In this document: positions 7,339 to 16,821 of the stretch, in pieces
How positions within the stretch are numbered: the first letter of the stretch is position 1
How the letters are laid out: every line of letters starts with the position of its first letter
Source: an uncultured Clostridia bacterium
GTDB lineage: Bacteria; Bacillota; Clostridia; Oscillospirales; Ruminococcaceae
Length of the DNA: 64,000 bases
NCBI GenBank assembly: GCA_947389015.1
Contig: CANDVA010000004.1
Span: 124,001-188,000 of the forward strand
Direction: 5' to 3'
The notes under the pieces: model-generated
Seen by the model: only the letters and a program-made list of their open reading frames with translations
Database searches by the model: none
Told to the model about the DNA's origin: nothing
Position numbers and translations under genes: made by a program

Positions 7339-9024
7339 ATGATATTATCGGGTTCTGACATAATTGTCGAATGTCTGCTGGAGCAGGGCGCGGATACCGT
7401 TTTCGGCTATCCGGGCGGCGCTGTTCTGAACATTTACGACAGCCTGTACAAGTACAGTGACAAAATTCGCCATATAATCACCTCTCACGAGCAGGGCGCG
7501 TGTCATGCCGCCGACGGCTTCGCGCGCGCTACGGGCAAAACGGGCGTCGTTATCGCCACCTCGGGTCCCGGAGCCACCAACCTCACGACGGGTCTGGCGA
7601 CCGCTTACATGGACTCAATTCCGCTTGTGGCTATAACGGGCAACGTTTCCTGCAATTTACTCGGTCTGGACAGCTTCCAGGAGGTCGATATCACGGGAGT
7701 AACCATTCCCATTACAAAGCATAATTTTATTGTCAAGGATATCGCCGACTTAGCCGATACCCTGCGTTTGGCGTTTGAAATAGCGGGCAGCGGCAGAAAA
7801 GGTCCCGTTCTCGTGGATATTCCCAAGGATATCACCGCGGCAAAGTGTGAATACAAGCGTGACGACATTTCCAAAGCCGGCGAGCAGCCTGCTCTCAACG
7901 GGGAGTTGCTGGACAAAGTGGCGGAGCTTATCGCGCGATCAGAAAAGCCGTACATATATGCGGGCGGCGGAGTTATCTCCTCAAACGCGGAGGATGAGCT
8001 TAAAAGGTTCGCGGAGCTGTGCGACGCTCCCGTTTCCTGCTCGCTTATGGGTCAGGGTGCTTACGATCAGACCGACCGCCGCTATATCGGTATGCTCGGT
8101 ATGCACGGCACCGTCAAGGCGGCTGCCGCGCTGAACGACTGCGATCTGTTCATCGGTATCGGTACGCGCTTCTCCGACAGAGTTATCGGAGATCCTACCG
8201 TATTCGGCAAAAATGCCAAAATTATCCATATCGATATTGACCCCGCCGAATTCAACAAGAATGTCGAGGCGTACACTGCTGTGCAAGGCGACGTTAAGTC
8301 GGTTCTCGGCGAGTTATGCAAACGCATTGCCCAAAAACTGAACGTCTGGACGGACAAGATGATCTTAATGAATTTCGGCGAGCCTGTTCAGCGCGGAACG
8401 GAAGAGTTCCCCGTAACCCCGCAGGCGGTCATTGAAAAGCTGGACGAGCTGACGGACGGACGGGCGGTCATCTCAACCGAGGTCGGTCAGAATCAGATGT
8501 GGGCGGCTCAGTACTACAAGTACAGGCAGCCGCGCTCGTTCATCTCATCGGGCGGCTTGGGAACTATGGGCTTCGGACTGGGTGCGTCGCTCGGCGCTAA
8601 GGTCGGCTGTCCCGACAAGACCGTTGTCAACATAGCGGGCGACGGCAGCTTTGCTATGAACCTCAACGAGCTTATAACCGCGTCGGCGCATAATATCCCG
8701 ATAATCGAAATAGTTATTAACAATAATGTTCTCGGAATGGTTCGTCAGTGGCAGCGGCTGTTCTATGAAAAGCATTTCTCACAGACTACGCTCGACAATC
8801 GTCATATAGATTATGTAAAGCTCGGCGAGAGCTTCGGTATACAAACGTTTGTTATAGCGAAAACGGAGGATATTGAGCCTGTACTGAAAAAAGCATTGGA
8901 TATCTCGAAAACGGCTCCGTGTATGATTGAGGTCAAAATAGACCGCGACATTAACGTGCTGCCTATGATCCCCGCGGGAAAGCCCGTTGTTGACCCGATC
9001 ACCGAGATAGATTTGGAGGCGTAA
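7339..9024 (+). CDS. ilvB: Acetolactate synthase large subunit
   Basis: Thiamine-diphosphate enzyme that condenses pyruvate with pyruvate or 2-oxobutyrate in the first common step of valine, leucine and isoleucine synthesis. The 561 residues match the family. Glu51 in SHEQGACHAADG is the cofactor-activating glutamate, and the C-terminal ThDP/Mg motif starts at AGDGSFAMNLNEL and ends in NNNVLGMVRQWQ. A purine-rich AAAGGAAAGGG site precedes the ATG. The small subunit follows 1 nt after the stop, so the pair is co-translated. The leuBCD genes lie far away at 53-56 kb in this window. Confidence 0.96.
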   Translation: MILSGSDIIVECLLEQGADTVFGYPGGAVLNIYDSLYKYSDKIRHIITSHEQGACHAADGFARATGKTGVVIATSGPGATNLTTGLATAYMDSIPLVAITGNVSCNLLGLDSFQEVDITGVTIPITKHNFIVKDIADLADTLRLAFEIAGSGRKGPVLVDIPKDITAAKCEYKRDDISKAGEQPALNGELLDKVAELIARSEKPYIYAGGGVISSNAEDELKRFAELCDAPVSCSLMGQGAYDQTDRRYIGMLGMHGTVKAAAALNDCDLFIGIGTRFSDRVIGDPTVFGKNAKIIHIDIDPAEFNKNVEAYTAVQGDVKSVLGELCKRIAQKLNVWTDKMILMNFGEPVQRGTEEFPVTPQAVIEKLDELTDGRAVISTEVGQNQMWAAQYYKYRQPRSFISSGGLGTMGFGLGASLGAKVGCPDKTVVNIAGDGSFAMNLNELITASAHNIPIIEIVINNNVLGMVRQWQRLFYEKHFSQTTLDNRHIDYVKLGESFGIQTFVIAKTEDIEPVLKKALDISKTAPCMIEVKIDRDINVLPMIPAGKPVVDPITEIDLEA

Positions 9025-9025
9025 C

Positions 9026-9496
9026 ATGAGAGAATACGTACTTTCCGTTAAGGTAAACAACAATATCGGAGTTCTCGCGCGTATCGGCGGACTTTTCAGC
9101 CGCCGCTGCTTCAGTATAAAGAGCCTTAACTCCGCAGAAACAGAAGAGGAAAACATCTCGCGGCTGACTATCGTAGTCGCGGCGGATATCAGAAGCCTCG
9201 AGCAGATAAAAAATCAGCTCATGAAGCTGTACGACGTTCACGAGGTGAGGATACTCGACGACGCGGTAACGCGAGAGCATATCCTTATCCGCGCGGGCAA
9301 GACCTCCGAGGATCGCCACAAGATCATCGAGATCGCGAACCTCTACCGCGCAAAGCCCGTCGACGTGGGCGCGGATTCCATTATGCTCGAACTTACCGGT
9401 GAACCCGTCAAGATCGACAGCTTTATCGACCTTTTGAAGCCGTTCGGCATAATCAAAATGGTGCGTTCGGGAATAACCGCTTTGGAGCGCGATTGA
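9026..9496 (+). CDS. ilvN: Acetolactate synthase small (regulatory) subunit
   Basis: Regulatory subunit that stimulates IlvB and typically confers valine feedback inhibition. It has 156 residues. An N-terminal ACT domain opens with YVLSVKVNNNIGVLARIGGLF, the valine-binding type, and the second half (HKIIEIANLYRAKPVDVG) is the ALS_ss_C domain. Placed 1 nt after ilvB with a shared GGAGG. Sometimes called ilvH; I cannot distinguish the names by sequence. Confidence 0.95.
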   Translation: MREYVLSVKVNNNIGVLARIGGLFSRRCFSIKSLNSAETEEENISRLTIVVAADIRSLEQIKNQLMKLYDVHEVRILDDAVTREHILIRAGKTSEDRHKIIEIANLYRAKPVDVGADSIMLELTGEPVKIDSFIDLLKPFGIIKMVRSGITALERD

Positions 9497-9519
9497 CGTA
9501 ATTTACGAAAGGAATTGAA

Positions 9520-10014
9520 ATGCACAAAAAAGTCTTATGATGCAAGCAGGTCATTATCTGCTCCGAAGGCCGGTCGGGTAACGACAGCAAATCAAGTATA
9601 TGGGGCGTTCAAAATGGAAATGCCGTTAAGCTGTACGGCGGACGGCTCAGTTTCTCGAAAACGGATTGTTTTCTGTACTCCGTAGGTCAGATTTTGCAGT
9701 GTATGACATCAACAAGGGCGAGTATCTGGCAATACAGGGAAAAGAGCTTTCCGCCGAGGATATCCTCGCTATGGATGCCGATAATGTTATTGGCGGCGAA
9801 TACGACCGTATTGATCGGCGGGAAATATTTTGTATTCAACCAAAACGGCGTATATACTTACGAAAACGGCAGGTTTGAACTCTCTGACAAACTTGTTCGC
9901 AGTTCCGCAACGCACGGACTTACGGGCGACGCGCTGAATACCTTGGACGACGTTGATTACGACGCGGCTCTGGCTTCCATGATAACGCCCGAAGAAGCGA
10001 AAAATTTGACATAA
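9520..10014 (+). pseudogene. Decayed gene (possible small lipoprotein), frameshifted
   Basis: An ATG with AAAGGA at 9520 opens MHKKVL and meets TGA at 9538. Reading on in the same frame gives a plausible secreted-type segment (CSEGRSGNDSKSS...). From about 9680 the sensible coding passes to another frame (FAVYDINKGEYLAIQGKEL...), and from about 9815 back again (GGKYFVFNQNGVYTYENGRF...) to a TAA at 10012. Fragments of one protein in two frames plus an early stop mean the gene is broken. The Cys-Ser-rich stretch after a lost hydrophobic leader hints at a lipoprotein, which is inference. Product unrecognised. Confidence 0.6.
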
Positions 10015-10037
10015 ATAACAATGAAGGGACGGTTGAT

Positions 10038-10964
10038 ATGAACATTCTGCACCTTAAATACGCGGTCGAGGTCGCAAAGACGCAATCGATCAGCAAGGCG
10101 GCGGAGAACCTGTACATGGGTCAGCCGAACCTTTCGCGAGCAATAAAGGAGCTTGAGGAATCGCTCGGGATCACCATTTTCAGGCGCACCTCAAAGGGCA
10201 TTACCACCACTCCCGACGGCGACGAGTTCCTGCGCAGAGCGCGGCGTATCGTCTCGCAGGTCGACGAGGTGGAGGAGATATACCGCAACGGCAAGACCCA
10301 CAAACAGGCGTTTTCGATATGCGTGCCGCGGGCAAGCTACTTCTCGGTAGCTATGGCGGAGTTTTCAAAGCATATATCGCTTGACGAGCCCGCGGAGATA
10401 TTCTACAAGGAGACCAACTCCATGCGGACGATAACCAACGTAACACGGGGAGATTTTAACCTCGGAATAGTCCGCTATCAGGCGGCGTTCGAGAAATATT
10501 TTGTGGAGATGTTCGGGGAGAAAAAGCTTGAATACGATACCGTCGCAGAGTTTACTTACCGTATGGCGGTCAAAAAGGACAGTCCGCTTGCGACAAAGGA
10601 AAATATTTCCATTGAGGACTTGAAGGATTATATCGAGATCACTCATGGCGATCCGTATGTCCCTTCCCTGCCGCTGATCGACGTAAAAAAGGCGGAGCTT
10701 TCGGAGCATGTCGACAAGCGAATTTATGTTTTCGAACGCGCTACGCAGTTTATGCTGCTCGGCAACGTGCCGAATACCTTTATGTGGATGTCGCCCGTGC
10801 CGAAGTCGCTGCTGGATAATTACGGGCTGGTAATGCGCAACTGTCCAGAGCATACAAAACCGTATAAGGACGTGCTGATCTACCGCAAGGACTACAAGCT
10901 TACGGCGCTCGACAAGCAGTTCATTACCGACGTGTGTGATGCCAAGCACAAGTGTTTTCCGTAA
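10038..10964 (+). CDS. LysR-family transcriptional regulator
   Basis: A 308-residue LTTR. The N-terminal winged HTH (1-60) contains VAKTQSISKAAENLYMGQPNLSRAIKELEESLGITIFRR; the rest is a substrate-binding-like co-inducer domain. The start has AAGGGACGG upstream. It stands between the decayed gene and the adhE promoter region, in the same direction, so it might regulate adhE or the cluster beyond it, but no LysR box could be confirmed. Confidence 0.9.
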   Translation: MNILHLKYAVEVAKTQSISKAAENLYMGQPNLSRAIKELEESLGITIFRRTSKGITTTPDGDEFLRRARRIVSQVDEVEEIYRNGKTHKQAFSICVPRASYFSVAMAEFSKHISLDEPAEIFYKETNSMRTITNVTRGDFNLGIVRYQAAFEKYFVEMFGEKKLEYDTVAEFTYRMAVKKDSPLATKENISIEDLKDYIEITHGDPYVPSLPLIDVKKAELSEHVDKRIYVFERATQFMLLGNVPNTFMWMSPVPKSLLDNYGLVMRNCPEHTKPYKDVLIYRKDYKLTALDKQFITDVCDAKHKCFP

Positions 10965-11049
10965 TTTGCCGTAAATTTTGGAAAATTTTTTTAATTTCAG
11001 CATTATTCCCCTATGTGATAGGCTGATAACGTGTATGCAGAATTTACAT

Positions 11050-11086
11050 TTCACTTATCGCGGGGAATATGTTAAAATATTAACAA
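11050..11086 (+). promoter_or_regulatory. adhE promoter with Rex-type operator
   Basis: ATGTTAAAATATTAACAA (11069-11086) is a near-perfect Rex box (consensus TTGTTAA-N4-TTAACAA). It covers a TAAAAT -10 (11073-11078) that pairs with TTCACT (11050-11055) at 17-nt spacing. Rex releases DNA when NADH/NAD+ is high, so this would switch adhE and the hydrogenase genes on under reducing conditions. Downstream, GAAATTCG/CGAATTTC (11091-11098, 11119-11126) could form a leader hairpin. The remaining leader to 11292 contains a TTGACA (11176) without a convincing -10. Confidence 0.75.
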
Positions 11087-11292
11087 GGGAGAAATTCGGG
11101 ATTTTAATCGCAAAAACTCGAATTTCCGCCAAGTATTAAAAGGTAAAAAAGCATACCGTTTTTTTACAGCTCTGCTTGACATTTCAGACGAGGTTTCCGC
11201 GTTAGGGAAACGGAGGCTATTTTAGAGTATCCGCGTAAAAATGACGACGTATGCAGAAGACCAAATATATATCATTAAAGGAGAAGATGACT

Positions 11293-13926
11293 ATGAATCA
11301 CGAAATCGTTGACAGCGCAAAATCCTTTGACGCTGCGCTCGAGAGAGTAAGAGCGGCACAGGCGAAGTTCGCCGAGTACACTCAGGAGCAGGTCGACAAG
11401 ATCTTTCTCGCCGCCGCTTCCGCTGCCAATAAGCAGAGAATTCCTCTTGCGAAAATGGCTGTTCAAGAAACGGGAATGGGTATCGTGGAGGATAAGGTTA
11501 TCAAGAATAACTACGCCTCCGAGCACATCTATAACGCGTACAAGGACGTTAAGACCTGCGGCGTTATCGAGGAGGATCCGAGCTACGGCATCACCAAGAT
11601 CGCGGAGCCTGTCGGCGTTATCGGCGCGGTTATCCCGACGACCAACCCTACATCTACCGCTATCTTCAAGTGCCTTGTCTGCCTGAAAACCAGAAACGGT
11701 ATTATTATCAGCCCGCACCCCCGCGCAAAGAACTGCACAATTGAGGCGGCTAAGATCGTTTACGAGGCAGCCGTTAAGGCGGGCGCTCCCGAGGGAATTA
11801 TCTCGTGGATCGACGTTCCCTCGCTCGACCTAACGAACCAGCTTATGAAAGAGGTCGACCTTATCCTCGCGACGGGCGGTCCCGGTATGGTCAAGTCCGC
11901 TTACTCTTCGGGCACTCCTGCGCTCGGCGTAGGCGCGGGCAACGCTTCCGCTATCATCGATCCCTCCGCGGATATCATCAACGCCGTAAATTCCATCATC
12001 CACTCCAAGACGTTCGATAACGGTATGATCTGCGCTACCGAGCAGACCGTTATCGCCGACAAGAAGATATACAACGACGTAAAGAAAGAATTTATCAAGA
12101 GAGGCTGCTACTTCCTCAATCCCGACGAGGCGCAGAAAATTCGCAAAACTTTGCTTATTAACGGCGCTCTGAACGCTAAGGTGGTAGGTCAGCGCCCCGT
12201 TACTATCGCGAAAATGGCAGGCTTTGAGGTTCCCGAGGAAACAAAGGTACTCATCGGCGAGGCTACCTCCACCGACCGCGAGGAAGCTTTCGGTCACGAG
12301 AAGCTAACCACTATCCTCGGTATGTACAAGTCCGAGAACTTTGACAACGCGCTCGATATCGCCGATACTCTGCTGCACAACAACGGTGGTCTCGGTCACA
12401 CCTCAGTGCTGTGGATCAATCCCGCGGAGAGAGAGAAGCTGCTCAAGTTCTCCCACAGAATGAAGACCTGCCGTCTTATCATCAACACTCCGTCGTCTCT
12501 CGGCGGCATCGGCGATCTGTACAACTTCAAGTTCGCTCCTTCGCTTACACTGGGCTGCGGCTCGTGGGGCGGCAACTCCGTTTCCGAAAACGTTGGAGTA
12601 AAACATCTTTTAAATATCAAGACCGTAGCCGAGAGGAGAGAGAATATGCTGTGGTTCCGTGCGCCCGAAAAGGTTTATATCAAGAAAGGCTGTCTGCCCG
12701 TCGCTCTTAAAGAGCTTAAGGACGTTATGGGCAAGAAGAGAGCGTTTGTCGTTACCGACAGCTTTATGTTCAAGAGCGGCTTTACAAAGCACATCACCGA
12801 CAGACTTGAGGAAATGGGTATTACATACACTATCTTCTCCGACGTAGAGCCCGATCCTTCGCTCAAGTCCGCTCAGATGGGCGCGGAGGCTATGCGCAAG
12901 TTTGAGCCCGACTGCATCATTGCAATGGGCGGCGGCTCGGCAATGGACGCGGGCAAGATCATGTGGGTACTGTACGAACACCCCGACGCTGACTTCCAGG
13001 ATATGGCTATGCGCTTTATCGATATCCGCAAGAGAGTTTACACATTCCCGAAAATGGGCGAAAAGGCTTACTTTATCGCCGTTCCGACCTCCGCGGGTAC
13101 GGGCTCCGAGGTAACTCCGTTCGCGGTAATCACCGATCAGGAAACGGGCGTTAAGTATCCTCTTGCCGATTACCAGCTTATGCCGAATATGGCTATCGTC
13201 GATCCCGACCTTATGGAAACAGGTCCTAAGGGGCTGACCTCCGCTTCGGGTATAGACGCGGTTACTCACGATCTGGAGGCCATCGCTTCCGTTATGGCTA
13301 CCGACTACACCGACGGTCTGGCTAAGCAGTCGCTCAAGGTGATATTCGATTATCTGCCGAGAGCTTACGATTCCGCTCCCTCGAGAGACGACGCGGGCAA
13401 GCCCGATCCCGTTGCACGTGAGAAAATGGCTAACGCCGCTACTATGGCGGGTATGGCGTTCGCTAATGCGTTCCTCGGCGTATGCCACTCCATGGCGCAT
13501 AAACTCGGCGCGTTCCACCACATTCCCCACGGCGTCGCAAACGCTCTGCTTATCGACGAGGTCATTCGTTTCAACTCCTCCGAAAAGCCTACCAAAATGG
13601 GCACTTTCTCGCAGTACGATCACCCGCACACCCTCGAGCGCTACGCCGAGGTAGCGGAATACCTCGGCTGCAAGGGCAAGACAAACGAGGAGAAGGTAGA
13701 GGCTCTTATTGCGAAGATCGACGAGCTGAAAGACTATATCGGCATCAAGAAGACTATCAAAGACTATGTTCCCGACGAAAAGGACTTCCTCGACAGACTG
13801 GACGCTATGGTTGAGCAGGCATTTGACGATCAGTGCACGGGCGCTAACCCGAGATTCCCGCTTATGTCCGAGATCAAACAGATGTATCTGAACGCTTACT
13901 ACGGCAAGACAACAAAGCTTGTTTAA
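11293..13926 (+). CDS. adhE: Bifunctional acetaldehyde/alcohol dehydrogenase
   Basis: Reduces acetyl-CoA to acetaldehyde and then ethanol with NADH, regenerating NAD+ in fermentation; usually assembles into spirosomes. It has 877 residues. The N-terminal CoA-acylating aldehyde dehydrogenase has catalytic Cys247 in NGMICATEQ; the C-terminal iron-type alcohol dehydrogenase has GGGSAMDAGK at about 546 and metal-ligand histidines in MAHKLGAFHHIPHG. I place the start at ATG 11293, 9 nt after AAAGGAG; the track start at 11251 has no ribosome site and ATG 11287 is too close. A Rex box lies upstream and hydrogenase genes downstream. Confidence 0.95.
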   Translation: MNHEIVDSAKSFDAALERVRAAQAKFAEYTQEQVDKIFLAAASAANKQRIPLAKMAVQETGMGIVEDKVIKNNYASEHIYNAYKDVKTCGVIEEDPSYGITKIAEPVGVIGAVIPTTNPTSTAIFKCLVCLKTRNGIIISPHPRAKNCTIEAAKIVYEAAVKAGAPEGIISWIDVPSLDLTNQLMKEVDLILATGGPGMVKSAYSSGTPALGVGAGNASAIIDPSADIINAVNSIIHSKTFDNGMICATEQTVIADKKIYNDVKKEFIKRGCYFLNPDEAQKIRKTLLINGALNAKVVGQRPVTIAKMAGFEVPEETKVLIGEATSTDREEAFGHEKLTTILGMYKSENFDNALDIADTLLHNNGGLGHTSVLWINPAEREKLLKFSHRMKTCRLIINTPSSLGGIGDLYNFKFAPSLTLGCGSWGGNSVSENVGVKHLLNIKTVAERRENMLWFRAPEKVYIKKGCLPVALKELKDVMGKKRAFVVTDSFMFKSGFTKHITDRLEEMGITYTIFSDVEPDPSLKSAQMGAEAMRKFEPDCIIAMGGGSAMDAGKIMWVLYEHPDADFQDMAMRFIDIRKRVYTFPKMGEKAYFIAVPTSAGTGSEVTPFAVITDQETGVKYPLADYQLMPNMAIVDPDLMETGPKGLTSASGIDAVTHDLEAIASVMATDYTDGLAKQSLKVIFDYLPRAYDSAPSRDDAGKPDPVAREKMANAATMAGMAFANAFLGVCHSMAHKLGAFHHIPHGVANALLIDEVIRFNSSEKPTKMGTFSQYDHPHTLERYAEVAEYLGCKGKTNEEKVEALIAKIDELKDYIGIKKTIKDYVPDEKDFLDRLDAMVEQAFDDQCTGANPRFPLMSEIKQMYLNAYYGKTTKLV

Positions 13927-14004
13927 TACAGGATTAACGCGCTTAGGGAAGTTATCCTCCCGTCGGCGCACACGATAAATAAATTACTTTAGGAGGAAAA
14001 GGCT

Positions 14005-14754
14005 ATGTCCGATAGAATTATTGCCGTTCGTACACGTAAAACGGTCTACCGCGAGGGTGAGACCGCAGTCAAGGTTTTTGACAGTGATTTCGCAAAGTAC
14101 GACGTTCTCAATGAAGCGCTCAATCAGGCGCGTGTTGAGGACATCGGCATCAACGTACCCAAAATCATTGAGGTAAAGACCGTCGAGGACGGAAAGTGGG
14201 CGATCGTTTCCGAGTTTATCCAGGGCAAGACGCTCGCGCAGTTAATGAAGGAAAATCCCGCAAAAAAAGACGAATATCTCGAGATGTTCGTCGATCTCCA
14301 GATGAAGATGCATTCCACCGTATGTCCCGGTCTTACCAAGCTCAAGGACAAGATGAATCGCAAGATCAGCGAGGCGGATCTTGACGCCACCACTCGCTAC
14401 GAGCTGCATACGCGTCTGGAGTCCATGCCCAAGCACAATAAGGTATGCCACGGCGATTTCAATCCCGAAAATATCATCGTAAAGGACGACGGCACGCCGT
14501 ACATTCTCGACTGGAGCCACGCTACACAGGGCAACGCTTCCGCGGACGTTGCGAGAACATATCTGCTGTTCTGGCTTAGCGGCGATATTGACCTCGCGGA
14601 GAAGTATATGGATATGTTCTGCAAAAAGAGCGATACCGCTAAGCAATATATTCAGAAGTGGCTGCCGATCGTCGCCGCTTCGCAGTCCGTGAAGGGCAAG
14701 CAGGAGGAACGCGAGTTCCTACTCGGCTGGGTAAACGTAGTTGAATATGATTGA
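14005..14754 (+). CDS. APH/choline-kinase-like phosphotransferase
   Basis: A 249-residue protein of the aminoglycoside phosphotransferase/choline kinase fold. The catalytic loop CHGDFNPENII and the metal-binding ILDWSHA (DFG-equivalent) are intact, preceded by the nucleotide-binding lobe (FIQGKTLAQLM). A GGAGGAAA site precedes the ATG. Its position between adhE and the hydrogenase genes, with a phosphatase gene further on, makes a signalling or cofactor-related role conceivable; antibiotic resistance is unlikely here. Substrate unknown. Confidence 0.8.
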   Translation: MSDRIIAVRTRKTVYREGETAVKVFDSDFAKYDVLNEALNQARVEDIGINVPKIIEVKTVEDGKWAIVSEFIQGKTLAQLMKENPAKKDEYLEMFVDLQMKMHSTVCPGLTKLKDKMNRKISEADLDATTRYELHTRLESMPKHNKVCHGDFNPENIIVKDDGTPYILDWSHATQGNASADVARTYLLFWLSGDIDLAEKYMDMFCKKSDTAKQYIQKWLPIVAASQSVKGKQEEREFLLGWVNVVEYD

Positions 14755-14772
14755 TATTTTGGGAGGTTTATT

Positions 14773-15012
14773 ATGAAAGTTACAGTATGTATCGGCAGTT
14801 CCTGCCACCTCAAGGGCTCGAGACGCGTTGTGGAGGGTCTTCAGTACCTTATCGGTGAAAACAATCTTAAAGATAAGGTTGAGCTTGGCGGAACGTTCTG
14901 CATGAACAACTGCCAGAACGGCGTTTGCGTGACTATCGACGACAAGAGCTTCTCCGTATCTCCCGATACCGTAGACGATTTCTTCAAGACCGAAATTCTC
15001 GGAAAGGTCTGA
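14773..15012 (+). CDS. Thioredoxin-like [2Fe-2S] ferredoxin protein
   Basis: A 79-residue single-domain protein resembling NuoE/HydC-type [2Fe-2S] subunits. Four Cys are arranged as CIGSSC near the N-terminus and CMNNCQNGVC in the middle, the thioredoxin-fold [2Fe-2S] pattern. Such proteins accompany [FeFe]-hydrogenases as electron carriers. GGGAGG precedes the ATG 18 nt after the kinase-like gene. Confidence 0.85.
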   Translation: MKVTVCIGSSCHLKGSRRVVEGLQYLIGENNLKDKVELGGTFCMNNCQNGVCVTIDDKSFSVSPDTVDDFFKTEILGKV

Positions 15013-15037
15013 TTTTTGACGTAATATCCGACGTATT

Positions 15038-15060
15038 CCCGCTGTATTTTTTGCAGCGGG
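15038..15060 (+). other. Intercistronic hairpin
   Basis: CCCGCTG (15038-15044) pairs with CAGCGGG (15054-15060) around a U-rich loop in the 132-nt gap between the [2Fe-2S] gene and the sensory hydrogenase. There is no T-run after it, so it is more likely an RNA processing or stability element than a terminator. Confidence 0.5.
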
Positions 15061-15144
15061 ATATTCGGGAATATACGGGTATTTGCTATCCCCTGCCCTT
15101 TTTGAAAGGGTCTACTTAAAAAATCTGTTTTAAGGAGTTTTACT

Positions 15145-16821
15145 ATGGCAGAATTTTTGAAGCTGAAAAAGTCCAATTGCAAAAACTGTTACAAATGTAT
15201 CAGACACTGCCCCGTAAAGTCGATCAGATTTTCGGGAAATCAGGCTAATATCGTTGGCGACGAATGTATTCTCTGCGGACAATGCTTTGTTGTCTGCCCG
15301 CAGAACGCTAAGGAGATCGCCGACAGCACCGAGCGCGTAAAGTACTTTATCAGCTCGGGCGAAAAGGTATACGCGTCCGTCGCGCCATCGTTCGTCGCAA
15401 ACTATGACGGCGCGGGTATCGAAGCGCTCACAAAGGCTCTCAAGGAGCTTGGCTTCGCCGACGCGGAGGAAACGGCGATCGGCGCGACGATAGTTAAGAC
15501 CGAATACGAGCGCCTTATCCGCGAGGACAAGCGCGACGTGCTTATCTCCTCGTGCTGCAACTCCGTTAATCTGCTTATTCAGAAGTATTATCCCGAGGCG
15601 CTGGAATATCTCGCGGATGTGCTCTCGCCTATGCAGGCGCACTGCCGGGATCTGAAAAAGCGTTATCCAGGCTGCAAGACCGTATTTATCGGTCCATGCG
15701 TTTCCAAAAAGGAGGAAGCTGCGCGATATGCCGACTACACCGACGACGTGCTGACTTTCGAGGAGCTGACAAATTGGCTCAACGACGCGGGAGTAAAGAT
15801 CGACAAGAATATGGATTCCAACAATCAGAGCCGCGCCAGACTGTTCCCGACTACGGGCGGTATTCTCCGCACAATGGCGGAGCGCGACCCGAATTATACA
15901 TATCTCGCATTTGACGGAATGGATAACGTCAAGGAGGCGCTTGAGGAGATACTCGACGGCAAGCTCCATAACTGCTTTATCGAGATGTCGGCGTGCGCGG
16001 GAAGCTGCGCGAACGGTCCCGTTATGGAGAAGTACAAGAAGTCCCCCGTTGCGTCCGCTATGGCGATAAACAAGTACGCGGGCAAGGAAGATTTCGTTGT
16101 AAGCCAGCCCCACAAGGCGGAGCTGCACAAGAAGATGACCATGCTCGATACCAAGGCGGCTGTGCCTACCGAGACCGAAATCTCGGCTATCCTCCGCAGA
16201 ATGGGCAAGACGCGTCCCGAGCATGAGCTGAACTGCGGCTCGTGCGGCTATAATACCTGCCGCGAAAAGGCTATCGCTATATACCGCGGCAAGGCGGATA
16301 TCTCAATGTGCCTGCCGTTCCTCAAGGACAAGGCGGAGAGCTTCTCGGACAATATAATCTCCAATACACCAAACGCTATTATCGCCCTGAACGAAAATCT
16401 GGAAATTCAACAGATCAACAAAGCTGCGCTCAAGCTTATGAATATCGGTCACGCTTCCGACGTTATGGGCGAGCAGGTCATCCGTATACTCGATCCCACC
16501 GTATTCATGGAGGTAATGGACAGCAACAGACCGGTCCGCGACGAGCGCAAATACCTCACCGAATACGACAAATACGTTGAGCAGACAGTCATCTACGATT
16601 CGGAATACCGTATCATAATCTGCCTTATGCGCGACGTTACCGAAGAAGAAAAGGCAAAGGTACGCAAGGAGAACGTCGGCAGAACTACCGCGGATATTGC
16701 CGACAAGGTCGTTGAAAACCAGATGAGAATAGTACAGGAGATAGCTTCGCTTCTGGGCGAGACAGCCGCTGAAACGAAGGTTGCGCTGATGAAACTGAAG
16801 GAGTCGATCAACGATGAATAA
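15145..16821 (+). CDS. hydS: Sensory-type [FeFe]-hydrogenase with PAS domain (HydS-like)
   Basis: Putative H2-sensing hydrogenase of 558 residues. An N-terminal two-cluster 4Fe-4S ferredoxin domain (CKNCYKCIRHCP, CILCGQCFVVCP) is followed by the H-cluster domain: CC at 137-138 (SSCCNS), FIGPC with Cys185, and MSACAGSC with Cys284/Cys288. A further Fe-S motif (CGSCGYNTC) precedes a PAS domain at about 390-500. A PAS end instead of an electron-transfer partner fits the group C sensory hydrogenases described in Ruminococcus albus (from memory). It overlaps the phosphatase gene by 8 nt. The gene name is by analogy. Confidence 0.85.
   Translation: MAEFLKLKKSNCKNCYKCIRHCPVKSIRFSGNQANIVGDECILCGQCFVVCPQNAKEIADSTERVKYFISSGEKVYASVAPSFVANYDGAGIEALTKALKELGFADAEETAIGATIVKTEYERLIREDKRDVLISSCCNSVNLLIQKYYPEALEYLADVLSPMQAHCRDLKKRYPGCKTVFIGPCVSKKEEAARYADYTDDVLTFEELTNWLNDAGVKIDKNMDSNNQSRARLFPTTGGILRTMAERDPNYTYLAFDGMDNVKEALEEILDGKLHNCFIEMSACAGSCANGPVMEKYKKSPVASAMAINKYAGKEDFVVSQPHKAELHKKMTMLDTKAAVPTETEISAILRRMGKTRPEHELNCGSCGYNTCREKAIAIYRGKADISMCLPFLKDKAESFSDNIISNTPNAIIALNENLEIQQINKAALKLMNIGHASDVMGEQVIRILDPTVFMEVMDSNRPVRDERKYLTEYDKYVEQTVIYDSEYRIIICLMRDVTEEEKAKVRKENVGRTTADIADKVVENQMRIVQEIASLLGETAAETKVALMKLKESINDE

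Noticed and set aside
9538-9540. In-frame TGA as a selenocysteine codon
   Set aside because: No SECIS-like hairpin was evident and the gene has further frame changes, so decay explains it better.
12610-13971. 453-aa minus-strand ORF
   Set aside because: Antisense shadow of adhE; adhE has both catalytic domains intact.
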